A stretch of 64,000 nt of DNA from Poecilobothrus nobilitatus (Eukaryota > Arthropoda > Insecta > Diptera > Dolichopodidae), in the NCBI GenBank assembly GCA_947095535.1, contig OX352772.1, positions 109,923,256 to 109,987,255 of the forward strand, given 5' to 3'. Position 1 is the stretch's first letter. Each line of letters starts with the position of its first letter. The position numbers and the translations under genes are program-made. Below are positions 1 to 11,083 of this stretch, one piece after another. The notes beneath the pieces are model-generated. The model saw only the letters and a list, made by a program, of their open reading frames with translations. It did not search any database and was not told the DNA's origin.

Positions 1-204
1 GGAATGTTAAAAATACAAAAGCAATAGCAATACAAAAAATTGCGCAGGATATCTTTAATAGTGCGGAAATAGATTAACGAACGTGAAAAAAATTTGTCAC
101 AAGTTTTATTTAGAACCGTAAATTAATTTAGACTAAAATTAGAAACAAACTTTTTTTTTTGGCAGTCTATCGTGCCGTTTTGGGTTAATGTATGACGGCA
201 GAAT

Positions 205-530
205 TAATTAAATGAACATCTGTGCTAAAGTGCAAAACTTTTGCCAATTTTCACCCGACAACAAATAAATTAAAAATTTCACTGAGGCCTGATACTTAAA
301 TGGCTCATTGTATCGGTACCAAATCAATTCAGTGAACTTCTGTGGTAAAGAGCTACACTTGTGTAAATTTCCAACTCAAATGGTCAAACCTTTTAAGCGC
401 GACAACAAAGGAATTAAAAAATTTCATTGAACCCTGGTGCCGAACCGGGTTAATAACCGTAACCAAATCAACTCATTGAACTTCTGTGCAAAAGAGCTAC
501 ACTTTTGTAAATTTTCAATATTAGTTAAAA
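205..530. repeat. Degenerate tandem repeat, about three units
   Basis: Three imperfect units share a core reading tgaacttctgtg, then taaagagctacactt and gtaaattttca, at about 210, 327 and 469. Spacing is uneven (roughly 117 and 142 bp) and the units have diverged, so this is an old host repeat. No coding potential is seen. Confidence 0.55.
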
Positions 531-1330
531 ATTCGCTTAAAAAATATTTAAAAAGCGTCATATAACAAAAATAATATGTATTTTGACATACTGAAATGTC
601 ATATAAATATATCTTGCGCATTAATATACTGAAATTTCATACAAATAAGATGTATGCGCATACTCATGCACTTTAAAGTAAAATTAAATCATTAAAAATG
701 GGTTCAAAAAATCTGTCCATAAGAACGAATTTTGTACAAAATATGAACAACAGCTTCAACAATATAATGGTATTTAACTTTCTGGAGTATTAATCTATTC
801 GTGTATACAAGATTCTGAATTAGGATGGATTTTAAAGTTGGATTCTAGAAAAAGCGTATAACCCATAGTTCATACGGGTATAAAAGACTATAAAAAGCAT
901 TGTTCTTTACCTTAATAAATCAATAAGAATTTTTTTACGTTAACTTTTTCTAATAAGTAATTATGTTTTCAAATTTATATTGAGTAAGGCTAAAACTATG
1001 TGTAAGAACTGTATATGGATAAGAATGTAAGGTTTTCTGTTCTTTAAATAAGTATGTACTCATTTTTGATTAAATACTGTACAGAAATGTGAATAGCTAA
1101 TTTAATTGATGGTCTTTATACTATTTTTAAATATACCCATATTATACATATAGTATGTATATATTTCAATGATATTTTTTAGAAAATATATTACACATGT
1201 GCATCTTATATTGGTACACCACACGTTAGTAATGCAATCAAGCTTCTCAGTGTTACAAGCATGGTGCATGTCAAATTAATTGGAACTCAACATAGAGAAA
1301 TGTAGGTTATTAACTTTATGCGAATACGAT
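531..1330. other. AT-rich stretch without recognisable genes
   Basis: I see only short, unconvincing reading frames. A short duplication around 575-655 repeats atactgaaat and tcatacaaat motifs. Nothing supports a gene or RNA. Confidence 0.5.
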
Positions 1331-1334
1331 CTTC

Positions 1335-1907
1335 TTTGATATACGACTACAAAATAGATAAAGTAGCTTTGGAAAGGGTTTTTAGAATTACTGATTTAGG
1401 AATTTTAATCTTCACTATGCCCAATTAGTTTCAAAGGCTAATAAAATGTTAGGTTTCATTAAGAAAAGAGCTAAAGAATTCAATGACATAGCTGTGACAA
1501 AATGTCTCTATTGATCCCTTGTTCGATGTGTCTTAGAATATAGTAACATTGTATGGAATCCAGCCTTTCAAATTCATTCCAATAGAATCGAATGAGTTCG
1601 AAAGCAATTTCTTTTATTTGCATTAAGAAATCAATATAATCCTTCTGATATAGCTAATCTTCCTAGTTACACTACAAGACATAATTCATTAAACATGCTT
1701 TCTTTATCTTTATCTTTACAATTATTGTCTTCATGTTTTACTTTTGATATTTTGAATAATAGTATTTCTATCCAATTTTTAACTAACAAATTTAGACTTG
1801 ATAGTATTAGACAAACTAGGAAAGTAGGTAATCCTGCACTTGGGGATGGGAAAAAATCATGCCATATCGCACTGAAGACCACGCCCACTGATCTATATTT
1901 TGATTGA
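1335..1907 (+). pseudogene. Non-LTR retrotransposon reverse transcriptase, 3' fragment
   Basis: Conceptual translation shows the signature downstream of the RT active site in Jockey/R1/I-type retrotransposons: a Y-x-I...L-x-RV segment, ITDLGI, LGFIKKRAKEF, a CLY-stop-SLVR-x-VLEY segment with VWNPAF, then RIE-stop-VRKQFLLFALR. There are at least two in-frame TGA stops and a frameshift near 1410. The catalytic YxDD half is absent. The frame runs open to a TGA at 1905. This is a dead 5'-truncated copy, typical of target-primed insertion. The clade cannot be fixed from this piece. Confidence 0.7.
1825..1905 (+). repeat. Dispersed repeat, copy at the left flank of Maverick B0
   Basis: This segment (agtaggta, then cacttgg, gatgggaaaaaat, ccatatcgcac, cacgcccac) recurs in the same orientation at 34,315-34,430, exactly where Maverick B0 stops. 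It forms the end of the retrotransposon frame above, so it may belong to that retrotransposon family. Confidence 0.55.
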
Positions 1908-2309
1908 TGGGTTTAATGTAGATTATTCTTGGTTAGCAGGTCAAAAACTTGTTTTGTTTGTTTTGGTTTAGGTTATAAGCATGGGTTGTTAACTTGTAAG
2001 TTGCAAGTCGATGTATAGTAGGAAATGAAGGTTGTTGGTGCTGTAGAAGTTGTTAGGCAAGGTTAATGAACTGAACAAGTCTAGAATATTTAGGATATTT
2101 AGGTTTTTCAATAAATTCATTGATACTTTGTAATAGGATATCATACAAATAGAAAGATGATTTTTTTCAGGTCAAATCAAGTTTATTTATTTAACTTGCG
2201 CAAAATCGCATGCTTAATAAAATATACCTACATACGTAAAAGGAGATGTAAAAGAAACGAAAAAACCTTGTTTTTATTATTTAATAAGAAAAATATTCAT
2301 AGGTACTTT
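1908..2309. other. Host sequence passing into the left end of Maverick B0
   Basis: No gene is seen. The outer limit of B0 probably lies near 2,190 (around ttaacttgcgcaaaatcgc), but the terminal base cannot be set because the matching end is missing from every other copy in the window. Confidence 0.4.
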
Positions 2310-2770
2310 TGAATACCAAGATGTAAATAATAAAAATAAAGGTGCTTCAAGGTGCAAAATAAAAATAAGAAAAATATGTTACCTATTTTAGGATATGAGT
2401 TGTTTCTCTATATTTTATATTTTTTTCTAAGTACATATGATCTTAAAAAATATTTTGCATTCTTCTAATTTCTGTTTACCTGGTGTAAAATAAATTGTTA
2501 AAACTGGTTTGACTCTTTTAAACAATGTTAAAATTTATGAATGCAGTAAAAGAGTAAAAATAAAAACAAAAGAAGGAAAAAAATTATATAATTATAGGTG
2601 CATCTGTTATGTAAGATTTCTTTTTTCTGTTCTATAAGAAGATTGAGAAAATAACCTGAAATCTTCGATTTTACTTTGTTTTGTTATTATTACGTTCCAT
2701 GCTATGCTGTAAGTAATGAAAAAATAATAAAAATCAAAAAGAAGTTAATTGCTTTTGGTACTTATTTTGT
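2310..2770 (-). repeat. Maverick B terminal inverted repeat, left arm of B0
   Basis: Reverse-complementing this stretch gives the sequence that ends each tandem unit at 46,290-46,605, 51,693-52,011 and 58,254-58,575. Matching blocks include ggtaccaaaagcaattaac, ataacagatgcacctataat and acatcttggtattcaa. The inverted position relative to the units is what a terminal inverted repeat predicts. B0 carries extra internal sequence around 2,345-2,560. Confidence 0.75.
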
Positions 2771-2940
2771 AAACATAAGATAAAAATAAAAGACATTTTT
2801 ATTTTTATGTTAAAAATTTTTTATTAAATTTTTTATTATTATATTTTTATTTAAATCTAAGTTGAAAAATTTTTTACGATAACCAGATGTTAAGATTTTA
2901 AAAATTTTAAATTAATATGTAAACAATTTGAATGATTTAC

Positions 2941-5852
2941 TTATCAACACTTAATTTTTTCCTATTATATCCATACGGTAAAGAACTACCATCTTCATTA
3001 AATTTTCGTTTTTCCGATTTTGGTTGATATTTTTTTATTTCAGGAATCGTAAGTACATCGTGATTTTTATTTCGACGAATATTTTCTGAAATGACGTATG
3101 TGTCTGTACTATTCAATGAATTTAAAACTGCTTCCTTTATGCTATTAAAATTAATTTTTAGTGAAGCTTCATAAATAAGAGAGAATCCTTTAACTTTACA
3201 AACAATTTTTTCGGTATTATCTTTTGTACAGTAAATTTTCTAGGCGTAGTTCTTGGGACCACCACTTACAAATTCTGTAATATAACTCCCTATACCATAA
3301 CACTCTAGCTCATCTGTCATGTCTCCTATAAATTCTCCTGTTTGTTGTTCATATTCTTGTTCTCGACTAATATACAACACCGAATCGGTGTCATAATATA
3401 ATACTTTACTATCTAGCTTCGCTAGATAACTGTAAAGTTGAAGACGAGCATGTGTTGCTTCTTCTTTATACTTCCAGCTAGCCACTATGTTTTCTTCATT
3501 TACTGGAAATATATGACATACTTCTACAGAGGGGTTTGTTATTAACTCGTAAAGTTTAAAAGGTTGATTTATAATGGTGGTTTGTTGTTGATTTTCCTTT
3601 TGCCCAAATTTTTCCCAGAATTAGTTTAAAATAATCTTAGCAAAAGATCTTAAACCAGGGTTATTTACTACTTTATCGTAATCTAATTTAATTTCTTCCT
3701 TTTCAAAAAAACTGTCAATATATTTTTCCTTTTCTTTTTGAGTCTGATATTTTATTGGCCATCCAGAAGATTCTTGTTTAGTCTTTATAAATTTGTTCAT
3801 CATTTTAGTGAATAAACCATCAATACCATTGCAATACCATTGCCATTGTCATATTTTACTGTTTCGTATTCCCAAACTTCATAAATATTTAAAAGTTTAT
3901 ACCCTTTTTCAATTTCTTTTTTAATTTCATCAATTATCCAAGTTCCTACTAATGCTCTTTTATCGTCTGTATGTTGACAGTATTTTCCTTGATATTTTTG
4001 TACACTACAAGTGTTACATAGTGAGAACATCAATTTATTATTTTGTTTTGCAGGTAACACGGGGTGTAATAGATTTGTTGGAGGTAAGATTTTACATTTA
4101 ATAATACCGTCAATAGTCATTATGTTTAACTTGGAGCAGACATATTCTCCAACATAAATCAATTTTATAAACTTATTCTCCAACATATTCACATGATTTT
4201 ATAAACTTTGATCTCATTAATGTATTTTCATATCGTACATTCAAAGTATCGCCAGACTTATCGTGTAATGGTATATCTCTTTGATTTGTTAAACATTTTG
4301 GATGTCCATGATAATAGCACCCGTAAAATTCAAGTATTTCTTTAGTCTTTTCGCAAAAACCTTCGACTTTAACATTTCCAATTTGTTTTTCTTTTCCATT
4401 AAATGCACATTGCAAATCAATTTTTTTCAAATCTTTTTCCCAAATAAGCCATTGCATGGCAATTTTTGACTGATTGTCTACCATCCTATATCCTTTTCTT
4501 GGTATAATACCTATAGTATTCGCTTTGAGAAAGATTTGAAAAAATAAATTCCATGAAATTCTCTATCACATTTTTCGTTTTAAAAATTCTCTCTCTTAAT
4601 TTACATTTTCCACAGAAGTATAGAGAATCAATGTTAATACATTTAAAGCATCTTAGCTGAGCCAGGCATAAACTTGGAACATGTTCTTTTATTTTTGTGG
4701 AGCTAATTTCTTCTTGTCTTGTTTCTAAATCATAAAATACGTAAATGCAATTTTCAAAATTTACTTTTGTTTTGTCTTGCTGAATGAAGCATTTATGGTT
4801 TTCAGGAACATGATTATCGCAAATCTTACAAAAATATTCTCCACATATATGAGTCCTACTGTTTTTATGAACTTTAAAACAAGATTTGCATTTTCTAATT
4901 TCTTTACAGATGCTTCTATTTTTTGAACTGAAAGCCTTATGGCTTTCAAAACATGTTTGACCACGAAATGTTCGACTACACTCCATACATAAAATATTTT
5001 TAACATTAAGTGAACAAGGCAACATGCAACTTTTCGAACATCTATATTCATTTTTCTTAAAATACAGAATATGACATTCTTCACAATAAAATGCTGTGCA
5101 AAAAGCAGCTGTTAGTGAGGTTATTACATTGTAATGATTATTATGATATAACAAGTTCATTTTTTTCCCATTATTCTAATAATTTTAAAGCTGTTAAAGT
5201 TTGGAGTTTTCCTATATTTTTTCGAATTTTTTCATAATCATTAAATTTTTCAATTTTAGCTATTGAAACAACAAGTGCACGCAAACATAAATTATCGCTA
5301 TTTTTTATTGCTATTATTTCTCTCCTTTTTAAGCATTCTTCATCAAAATTTGAATATTTATTACTTCTACCTCTTCCAACGGGAAATTTAACATGGGTAA
5401 CTGTTAAACAAAAAGTGTCTGTACTTAAACCTGTAGACGTAAAATAAAAATAGTTTATAATAAATGAAGCCAAAAATGTATTATAAATAACTACCTTCAG
5501 AATTACTTTGGAAAACATTAGAAATTACATCCCAAACGTCGCTAAATTTTAGATCATGAGCGGATCTAAAACTGAGATACGCAGGACCTTGATGTTCAAA
5601 GCTCTCTCCACAAAATGTTAACCCAATCTTATCAGAGGAATTCACATCTTTAACAGCAATCCTGATTATTTGATGTATAGCATCCTTAATCCAGCTAATT
5701 GGTTCTATATTTCCAGGTACGGATTTAATTACAAATTTGATTTTGTGCCCGTTCATATTAAACCGTTTAACAAATGTCGAATTTTCACTTTCGATTATAT
5801 AAGGTGTTATAGTTTCGGTAAGAAACTTTTGTAAAATAATTTTTTTCGACAT
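2941..5852 (-). pseudogene. Maverick B0 protein-primed DNA polymerase B (PolB)
   Basis: PolB would replicate the element using a protein primer. From N to C terminus: an N-terminal domain starting MSKKIILQKF (exon 1, 5852-5495), an intron, a GRGRSNKYSNFDEE region, a cysteine-rich block with several CxxC pairs (4,760-5,100), exonuclease motif I FYDLET, the Maverick-specific block EFYGCYYHGHPKC, CKILPPTNLLHPVLP, motif B LRSFAKIILN-stop-FWEKFGQ, motif C YYDTDS, and the C-terminal LPYGY. Exonuclease motifs II and III and polymerase motif A are deleted. At least four frame changes or stops break it. The 3' end lies next to the terminal repeat. Confidence 0.88.
5431..5494 (-). other. Intron in PolB (B0 copy), 64 bp
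   Basis: On the minus strand, TTCTGAAG is followed by GTAGTT, and the segment ends TTTTACGTCTACAG before GTTTAAGTAC. Splicing joins the phase so that the protein reads SEGLSTDTF. The B1 copy has an intron at the identical codon (37,106-37,174), with the same exon edges and diverged interior. Confidence 0.8.
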
Positions 5853-6416
5853 GTTCTTTAGATTTTACATTTACATACGAATACGATGTTACAACGAATT
5901 TTAGATGTTAAATGCTTGAACAACAGAATAATATTAAATTTTTAATATAGATTCACTCTGTTAAATGGACAATTACATTGTAATCAAAGATCGCTTTAAT
6001 AAATTATAGTTGTTTAACTAGAATCCCATCTTAATCCTATCTTAAAATAGAAAGAATTGAAAATATAATTTGCAACATTGTAACAAAAGACATTCTGACA
6101 ATTAATTATAGTTCTGTAAAACAAAAATAAAACGCAAATTTAGCCCTATGTAAAAATAGAAAATTGAAAATATAATTTGCAACATTGTAATTTTCAAACT
6201 AGAATTTAATTTAAAACTTATCTTAAAGTTGTAAATTGTAATCAAATGACGATTTAATAAATTGTTGTTCATTTAACTAGTATCCCATCTAATCTTAGCT
6301 TAAAATAGAAAGAATTGAAAAAAGCAATCAAAATTTATCTTCAATACATTTTAATTAGTATAAATACATCGTGATTTTATACAAAAAATATCAGTTTAAT
6401 TTCAAACAAGCAAGAT
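5853..6416. promoter_or_regulatory. Divergent intergenic region between PolB and the OB-like gene
   Basis: There is no gene. Direct repeats are visible: a block reading catctta/taatcc then ttaaaatagaaagaattg at about 6,025 and 6,285, and aatataatttgcaacattg at about 6,062 and 6,171. A TATA-like agtataaatac lies near 6,357, about 60 bp before the plus-strand start. The region should hold promoters for both genes; the repeats may be regulatory or a leftover of slippage. Confidence 0.4.
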
Positions 6417-6667
6417 ATGGCAGAGGAATATTTAAACTTCTTCATGACTGCAGAAGAGGCTGCAACTGCTACAACTGCTACTACTAACTACTAATTAAAA
6501 AGTCCCTAAATAATAGTATATTTATACCGCATCAAAAAGTTGGGGTATTTGAATATAATGATTTCCGCGAGGAAATCGAAAAAAATGAATATTTCCTTAT
6601 AAATGAGGAAAGCCAATTAAATTTAAAAGAAGAACGTGGTGATTTTGAATTCGCCACAAATCAGTAA
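6417..6667 (+). pseudogene. Small OB-like (candidate ssDNA-binding) protein, B0 copy, broken
   Basis: It starts MAEEYLNFF, runs into an Ala/Thr run, hits a stop at about 6,492 and continues in another frame with FIPHQKVGVFEYNDFREEI to FATNQ. That second part aligns by eye with the C-terminal half of the intact protein at 35,620-36,135 (FIPKTYLDLF, FREEI, final AINQ). In both B copies the gene is divergent from PolB. The OB-fold idea comes from its place beside PolB and resemblance to small Polinton proteins, and is unproven. Confidence 0.5.
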
Positions 6668-6754
6668 TAGTTTTAGACTAATTTCATATAAAAATTTTAA
6701 TTAATAAAAAAAATTTTATTTCAAAGAAATTTTCTACTGTTTTAATTTTATTTT

Positions 6755-6850
6755 CATTTTTCAGATGTTAAGATTTTATTTCATTTTTCAGATGTTAAGA
6801 TTTTATTTTATTTTTCAGATGTTTTCAAGTTTTATTTTCAGGTGCTTATT
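6755..6850. repeat. Short tandem repeat with tttcagatgtt motif
   Basis: Three adjacent copies of a roughly 31-bp unit, ttttatttcatttttcagatg followed by ttaagattt or a variant, lie between the OB-like gene and the integrase 3' end. A similar gatgttaagatttta occurs near 2,888. Confidence 0.6.
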
Positions 6851-6870
6851 AGAGTTTTATTTTACAGATA

Positions 6871-7702
6871 TTAAACAATATTTGTTGAATTTATCCAAGT
6901 ATTATGTGTGTCATCAAAACCTAGCCATTTAACAAAAACTCTATTTCCTTGCTTTTTCAAAATTTTTTCTACAACGTAAGTATCTGACTATTTTATAGCT
7001 GTAAGCTCAGCTTGATAAAAACCCCCAGAAATTGGCGTATCAGTATAGTCCGATAATTGATATGTAACAGGATAAGTATTATTGATTTTATCAATCTTAA
7101 ATACTTCAGTTGACCAATTCGGTTGATAACCTTTTTCGAAATTACCTTTATATTTACTTATAATTTCCAGTTTTATATTTACTTTTTTGAAAAATTTTAG
7201 GCTCAGTATATACATTCCGCAGTATATTTTTTTCGTTTTTCTTTGTAATTTTTTCAGAAGGAAGTTTTGTTGTGCTGTTTTGTTGAATTATATTGTTTTA
7301 TTAATGATTGTATAATAGGTAACCATTTATAATTCCCGTTTAAACTAAATTTTTTCCACATAGAATTTTTCAATGTACGGTTAAATCGTTCAACAATTGA
7401 TGCTTTTAATTCGCTAAATGTGTGATAATGATTGATTAATTTTTCTTTCATATAATTTTGAAATTGTAAATTAAAAAATTCCTTGCCTTGATCAGAGTGA
7501 ATATTTTTTGGTATAACTTTAGCTCTAATAATAATTGTTTTTAAGGCATTTAAAACATTTTCAGCATTTTTTGTTTTCACAGGTTCAGCATAGGCATATT
7601 TGGAAAAAGTATCAATGACCATCAGCATATATTTATAACCATTATTAAATTTTTACGTCTTGCCTGTCTATGAATTTCAGTCACTATTTGAGCTCTTGAC
7701 AT
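6871..7702 (-). pseudogene. Maverick B0 retrovirus-type integrase (DDE, rve) with chromodomain
   Basis: It would cut and insert the element ends. The start MSRAQIVTEIHRQARR matches the fragment at 39.5-39.6 kb. A deletion then joins this directly to the catalytic core: MVIDTFSKYAYAEP (first D), NIHSDQGKEF (second D), ASIVERFNRTLK (E). The C-terminal part has YQPNWSTEVFKI and PVTYQL, followed after an in-frame TAG (about 6,986) by a chromodomain-like end, YVVEKIL then VFVKWLGFD and NTWI. About 60-80 N-terminal residues, including the usual zinc-binding region, are missing. Confidence 0.87.
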
Positions 7703-7892
7703 TTTGTTTTAAAAATGTTAAAGGTAATGTTATAATAATTATTATACATAAAATGATAGACCAAAGCATGGTTTAAACTAATCATCTAATTGAGTTTAAT
7801 TTGCTTTTATACTTTTCTACATGAGTATATAACTCAACTTTTATTTTCAAATTTAATTCATTTCCATTCTGACTGCTCAACAACTCACTGAA
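7703..7892. promoter_or_regulatory. Divergent promoter region, integrase and acidic gene
   Basis: This spacer is nearly identical to 39,609-39,798. It contains ttgcttttatacttttc and gagtatataac, both TATA-like and placed for the plus-strand gene. Conservation between B0 and B1 shows common descent rather than proven function. Confidence 0.4.
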
Positions 7893-8189
7893 ATGCTGCC
7901 TGATTCCACATCATTTCCATTTAAAGAAACTGTAGAGGATGTAAATACACAAGGTCAGATACAAGAAAATGAAATTACGTCCACCATGGACGACGAAGAT
8001 TTAGCAGAAACTGGGGAATTTATACCACCGTTCCAGATAGTTGAATTAGAAGACGAAGAAGAAGAAGTGGAAGAAGAAATTGAGGAAGATGAGGAAGCAG
8101 TTCCATTTAATGAAATTTGGGACATAAATAATCAGCAGGGAGATCTTGATTATTTCAATGATTTAATAATCCTAAATAATTTTAATTAA
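7893..8189 (+). CDS. Acidic small protein (98 aa), Maverick B0
   Basis: This intact frame is not a family I recognise. A polar N-terminal half (MLPDSTSFPFKE) leads to an extreme acidic run, ELEDEEEEVEEEIEED, then a hydrophobic/acidic tail ending LNNFN. It is transcribed away from the integrase. The B1 copy (39,799-40,005) lacks the tail through a deletion. A histone- or DNA-mimic-like role is conceivable from charge alone, but there is no further support. Confidence 0.6.
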   Translation: MLPDSTSFPFKETVEDVNTQGQIQENEITSTMDDEDLAETGEFIPPFQIVELEDEEEEVEEEIEEDEEAVPFNEIWDINNQQGDLDYFNDLIILNNFN

Positions 8190-8264
8190 ATAATCTAATG
8201 AAAGGTGTACAGAAAAATATTTGTGTATCTAAAACATATAAATAAAAAATAAAAATTTTTATAT

Positions 8265-8475
8265 TATTTATTTATATTATTATTTATTTTGTTTGCTTTA
8301 TGTAGTATATTACAGATTTGTTCCTTTAAAATTACAGGAATTTCAAAAAATAACCTTGAATAATTACATTGTACATTAAAACGTTGTATTGGCACATAAA
8401 TTTCTCTTTCTAACCTAAATAGTTGTGGTTCGACACATAAATTTAGATATTCCCGAACATAATCTTTTACATTTA
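8265..8475 (-). pseudogene. Orphan B187 gene, 3' part, cut by element A
   Basis: The C-terminal third of the 187-aa protein that is intact at 40,090-40,653. The frame covers the LEREIYVPIQRFNVQCN region and runs to a slightly different tail. It is interrupted at its ACTCAG site by the 15.8-kb element A; the N-terminal part resumes at 24,326-24,591. Confidence 0.8.
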
Positions 8476-8481
8476 ACTCAG
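8476..8481. repeat. Target-site duplication, left of element A (ACTCAG)
   Basis: ACTCAG here and at 24,320-24,325 bracket element A. The uninterrupted homologue near 40,300 has a single ACTCAG, so this is a true 6-bp duplication. One extra T lies at 8,482. Confidence 0.85.
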
Positions 8482-8482
8482 T

Positions 8483-9600
8483 AGTGTACCTAAGCGGATT
8501 CTAGACCAGGAAATGACGTAACAGATGTTAAACATAAGGATTGATGTTAACGATAAGTAAATGATAAGAGATAAGATAATATATGGAGTACGACTCATCT
8601 ATGATAAGAGATAAGATAAAGAGTATGACTCATCTATGACTAGACCAGGAAATGACGTAACATATGATTAAGATAAGGATTGATGTTAACGATAAGGAAA
8701 TGATAAGAGATAAGATAAGGAGTATGACTCATCTATGACTCATCGAATAAATTTTAAGAATAGCTATGAGGTTTCGAGCCCACATGTGTCGATTAAAATA
8801 CCAGGCGCGCAGATTTGAAATATTTTTTAAAGAATTAAATTAAAACTTTTTTATAAATTTTTTTCTCGCTTTGAATATTATGTTTTTGGTGATAAGAACT
8901 TTTTGTGATTTTTACAATTTGAAACACAATAATTTGCTGTAGAAATGAAATATTGTATTTTAAAATTTTTTTTTAAGAAATATGACGTCAGGGAATCTCC
9001 TATATGATTACAGTTGTTTTTTTCGATGACTGACTATACAGTAATTATAGAGTAATGTTGTTGTTGTTGTTATTTGTTTTCAAAGAATTTATATGTTTTG
9101 GTATTTAAAGCAAAAAAAAAAATCTTAAAACATAATTTCTTATCAGCAAAAAATATTGTATTTTAAAAATTTTTTTTAAGAAATATGACGTCAGGGAATC
9201 TCCTATATAATTACAGTTGTTTTTTTCGATGACTGACTATACAGTAATTATAGAACAATGTTGTTGTTGTTGTTATTTGTTTTCAAAGAATTTATATGTT
9301 TTGTTATTTAAAGCAAAAAAAAAAATCTTAAAACACAATTTCTTATCAGCAAAAAAAAAAAAAAATTTAATTTTGTTCTTTAGTGTAGAAAAAACATAAG
9401 TAGCTATATCTAACAAATATTATTATAGTAAGTTTTGTTAATAAAAACTGTTAACCTGGTACATAAACTGTTAAAAATTGTGAAAAAAGAGAAAAAAAAT
9501 ATAATACAATAATAATTTGCTGTAGATATGAAATATATTTAAAAAAATTTTTGTTAAGAAATATGATGTCAGGGAATCTCCGTTTTAGTCTAATAAATTC
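8483..9600 (+). repeat. Element A left terminal inverted repeat with internal duplications
   Basis: The outer block (ctagaccaggaaatgacgta, then gataagagataag, gactcatctatgac) is present twice, from 8,500 and from 8,640. An inner block containing aaatatgacgtcagggaatc and gatgactgactatacag is present at 8,945-9,160 and 9,162-9,360, with a partial third copy near 9,530-9,590. Poly-A tracts and a TGT run follow. No gene is supported here. Confidence 0.85.
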
Positions 9601-9619
9601 TGTGAATGAGAAATGAATC

Positions 9620-9970
9620 ATGAAGAGCTCCATGTATGATATAGATTTTGAAATGTTAGGAAGATTTGCACGTGTAAAACAATTATCAATCGATACAAAA
9701 AACATATTAAAAAGAGAAGCACAAAAGATATTTGATAATGAAAAGATAATCTACAAATATTGGATTCTTGGTACAAATCACAATGACTATTCACGTAGAA
9801 TGTGTAAAATATGTGTTAAGCATTATAAGAGAAAACATTTAACTATAAATTCTTTCTCTGAAACATTTAGAATTGCTTCGCAAAACCTTGAAAAGTTTTT
9901 ATGTTATCTATGTAATAAAAAACTTTATTCTGTCATAAAAAATAAACAAAATCAAACAAAATTATGTTGA
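9620..9970 (+). CDS. Unknown 116-aa protein with CxxC pairs, element A
   Basis: An open frame from ATG. The C-terminal half contains CKIC and CYLC pairs about 30 residues apart, which could bind one zinc ion; the rest is basic and helical-looking. No family is recognised. It is the first gene inside the left terminal repeat. It is not an integrase: no DDE pattern is seen. Confidence 0.5.
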   Translation: MKSSMYDIDFEMLGRFARVKQLSIDTKNILKREAQKIFDNEKIIYKYWILGTNHNDYSRRMCKICVKHYKRKHLTINSFSETFRIASQNLEKFLCYLCNKKLYSVIKNKQNQTKLC

Positions 9971-10349
9971 TCCAGAAATTATTCAATTTAATTAAGAGAT
10001 AAAATTAAAAATTGTGATTATTGAAAAATAGTAAAAAATAAAAGCATTACATTGCAATAAAAAAAAATTGTTTTAATTAATGGAGGAAGCCTCCTAACGC
10101 CAAGACAAAGGCTTTTCTAATTAAAAACTTGTTTGTTGTTCTTTTTCTAATGTCTAACAATTACACAAACAAATACAAAACGCTTAACAAGAAAATTAAC
10201 TTTTACTACTAAGTAAAGTATGTTAAGCATTTTTTATAATAATCATTTTGCATGTGAGGGAATTCCTTGTTAATGAAAAATGTATAAAAAGATTGTTTAA
10301 AGCTTAAAATCGTCATTAGACAACAAGATTGTTACGTATAAAGGCCATA
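9971..10349. other. Intergenic, AT-rich
   Basis: No gene seen. A short imperfect inverted repeat, ggaggaagcctcc, lies near 10,082. Confidence 0.4.
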
Positions 10350-10745
10350 ATGTTTTGATGTGATAAAATTTTGCATGGTTATAAATATTGTATTTGTGGA
10401 CATAAATGGAAATCGATACAAATAATCAATTGGAAAATATTCTATGATTTTTTAGAGGTATACCTTACACCAGAAAACGGTGAAAAAGTTTGTGTATTTA
10501 AAATTAGAAACGGTGAGTCTTCAACTTCGAAATTAATGTTATCTAATTTGGATTGGCAACATGTGAAAATTGAAGTATATGGTGGGGATATTTCGATTAT
10601 TGGAGCAATAAGAAATCCACAAAATAAAAAAAAGCCTAACATACCCAATAATTTTGGTGTAGATTGTCCATTTACAGACGAAGAAGATTGGGAAATGATT
10701 GAGAAAAATATCTCAAATAACCAAATAATTCTAAACAGAAATTAA
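10350..10745 (+). pseudogene. Unknown element A gene with premature TGA
   Basis: The reading frame from about 10,359 to 10,745 has no usable ATG. The only upstream in-frame ATG (10,350) meets a TGA two codons later. The protein has KYCICGHKW near the start and an acidic C terminus (CPFTDEEDWEMIEK). No family is recognised. The start may lie in an unseen upstream exon, so this could be intact after splicing. Confidence 0.4.
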
Positions 10746-10768
10746 CAGAACAGTTTGAGTCATTGTCT

Positions 10769-11083
10769 ATGTCTAGTACATTTAATGAATATGAAGATAA
10801 TCAAAATGAGATTAAAAAGTCAATGATAAGAAAACGAATTGATGATGGTATTTTATATTTAGCATCAATAGAGAATATGTATAGTGCAAAAAATAACAAA
10901 TCGAAAATAGGCGATACATTAAATAATTTCAGAAAATTATTAGAAAACTTTAAAGAAGAATACATGGATTTTATGGAGGCTTATTCTTATGACAGAGATA
11001 AATATTTACCGTTGTTTATATATGTTTGCACCATTATAAGTCGAATAAAATATTTTCATGAAAAAAATTTTTCCAGAAAGTAG
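10769..11083 (+). CDS. Unknown 104-aa charged protein, element A
   Basis: It starts at ATG (MSSTFNEYEDNQNEIKK), 23 bp after the preceding stop. It is helical and highly charged with no motif I recognise. The tight spacing with its neighbours suggests one transcription unit with 10,350-11,636. Confidence 0.5.
   Translation: MSSTFNEYEDNQNEIKKSMIRKRIDDGILYLASIENMYSAKNNKSKIGDTLNNFRKLLENFKEEYMDFMEAYSYDRDKYLPLFIYVCTIISRIKYFHEKNFSRK

Noticed and set aside
1667..1888. Minus-strand 73-aa frame
   Set aside because: Antisense of the retrotransposon RT fragment, which has recognisable motifs on the plus strand.
9217..9399. 60-aa frame with CCCCC in the left terminal repeat of element A
   Set aside because: Derived from a TGT run and poly-A in a duplicated terminal repeat; it is broken in the sister duplicate at 9,020-9,160.
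10082..10096. ggaggaagcctcc as a terminator or structured RNA
   Set aside because: Too short and isolated; no supporting context in a eukaryotic element.
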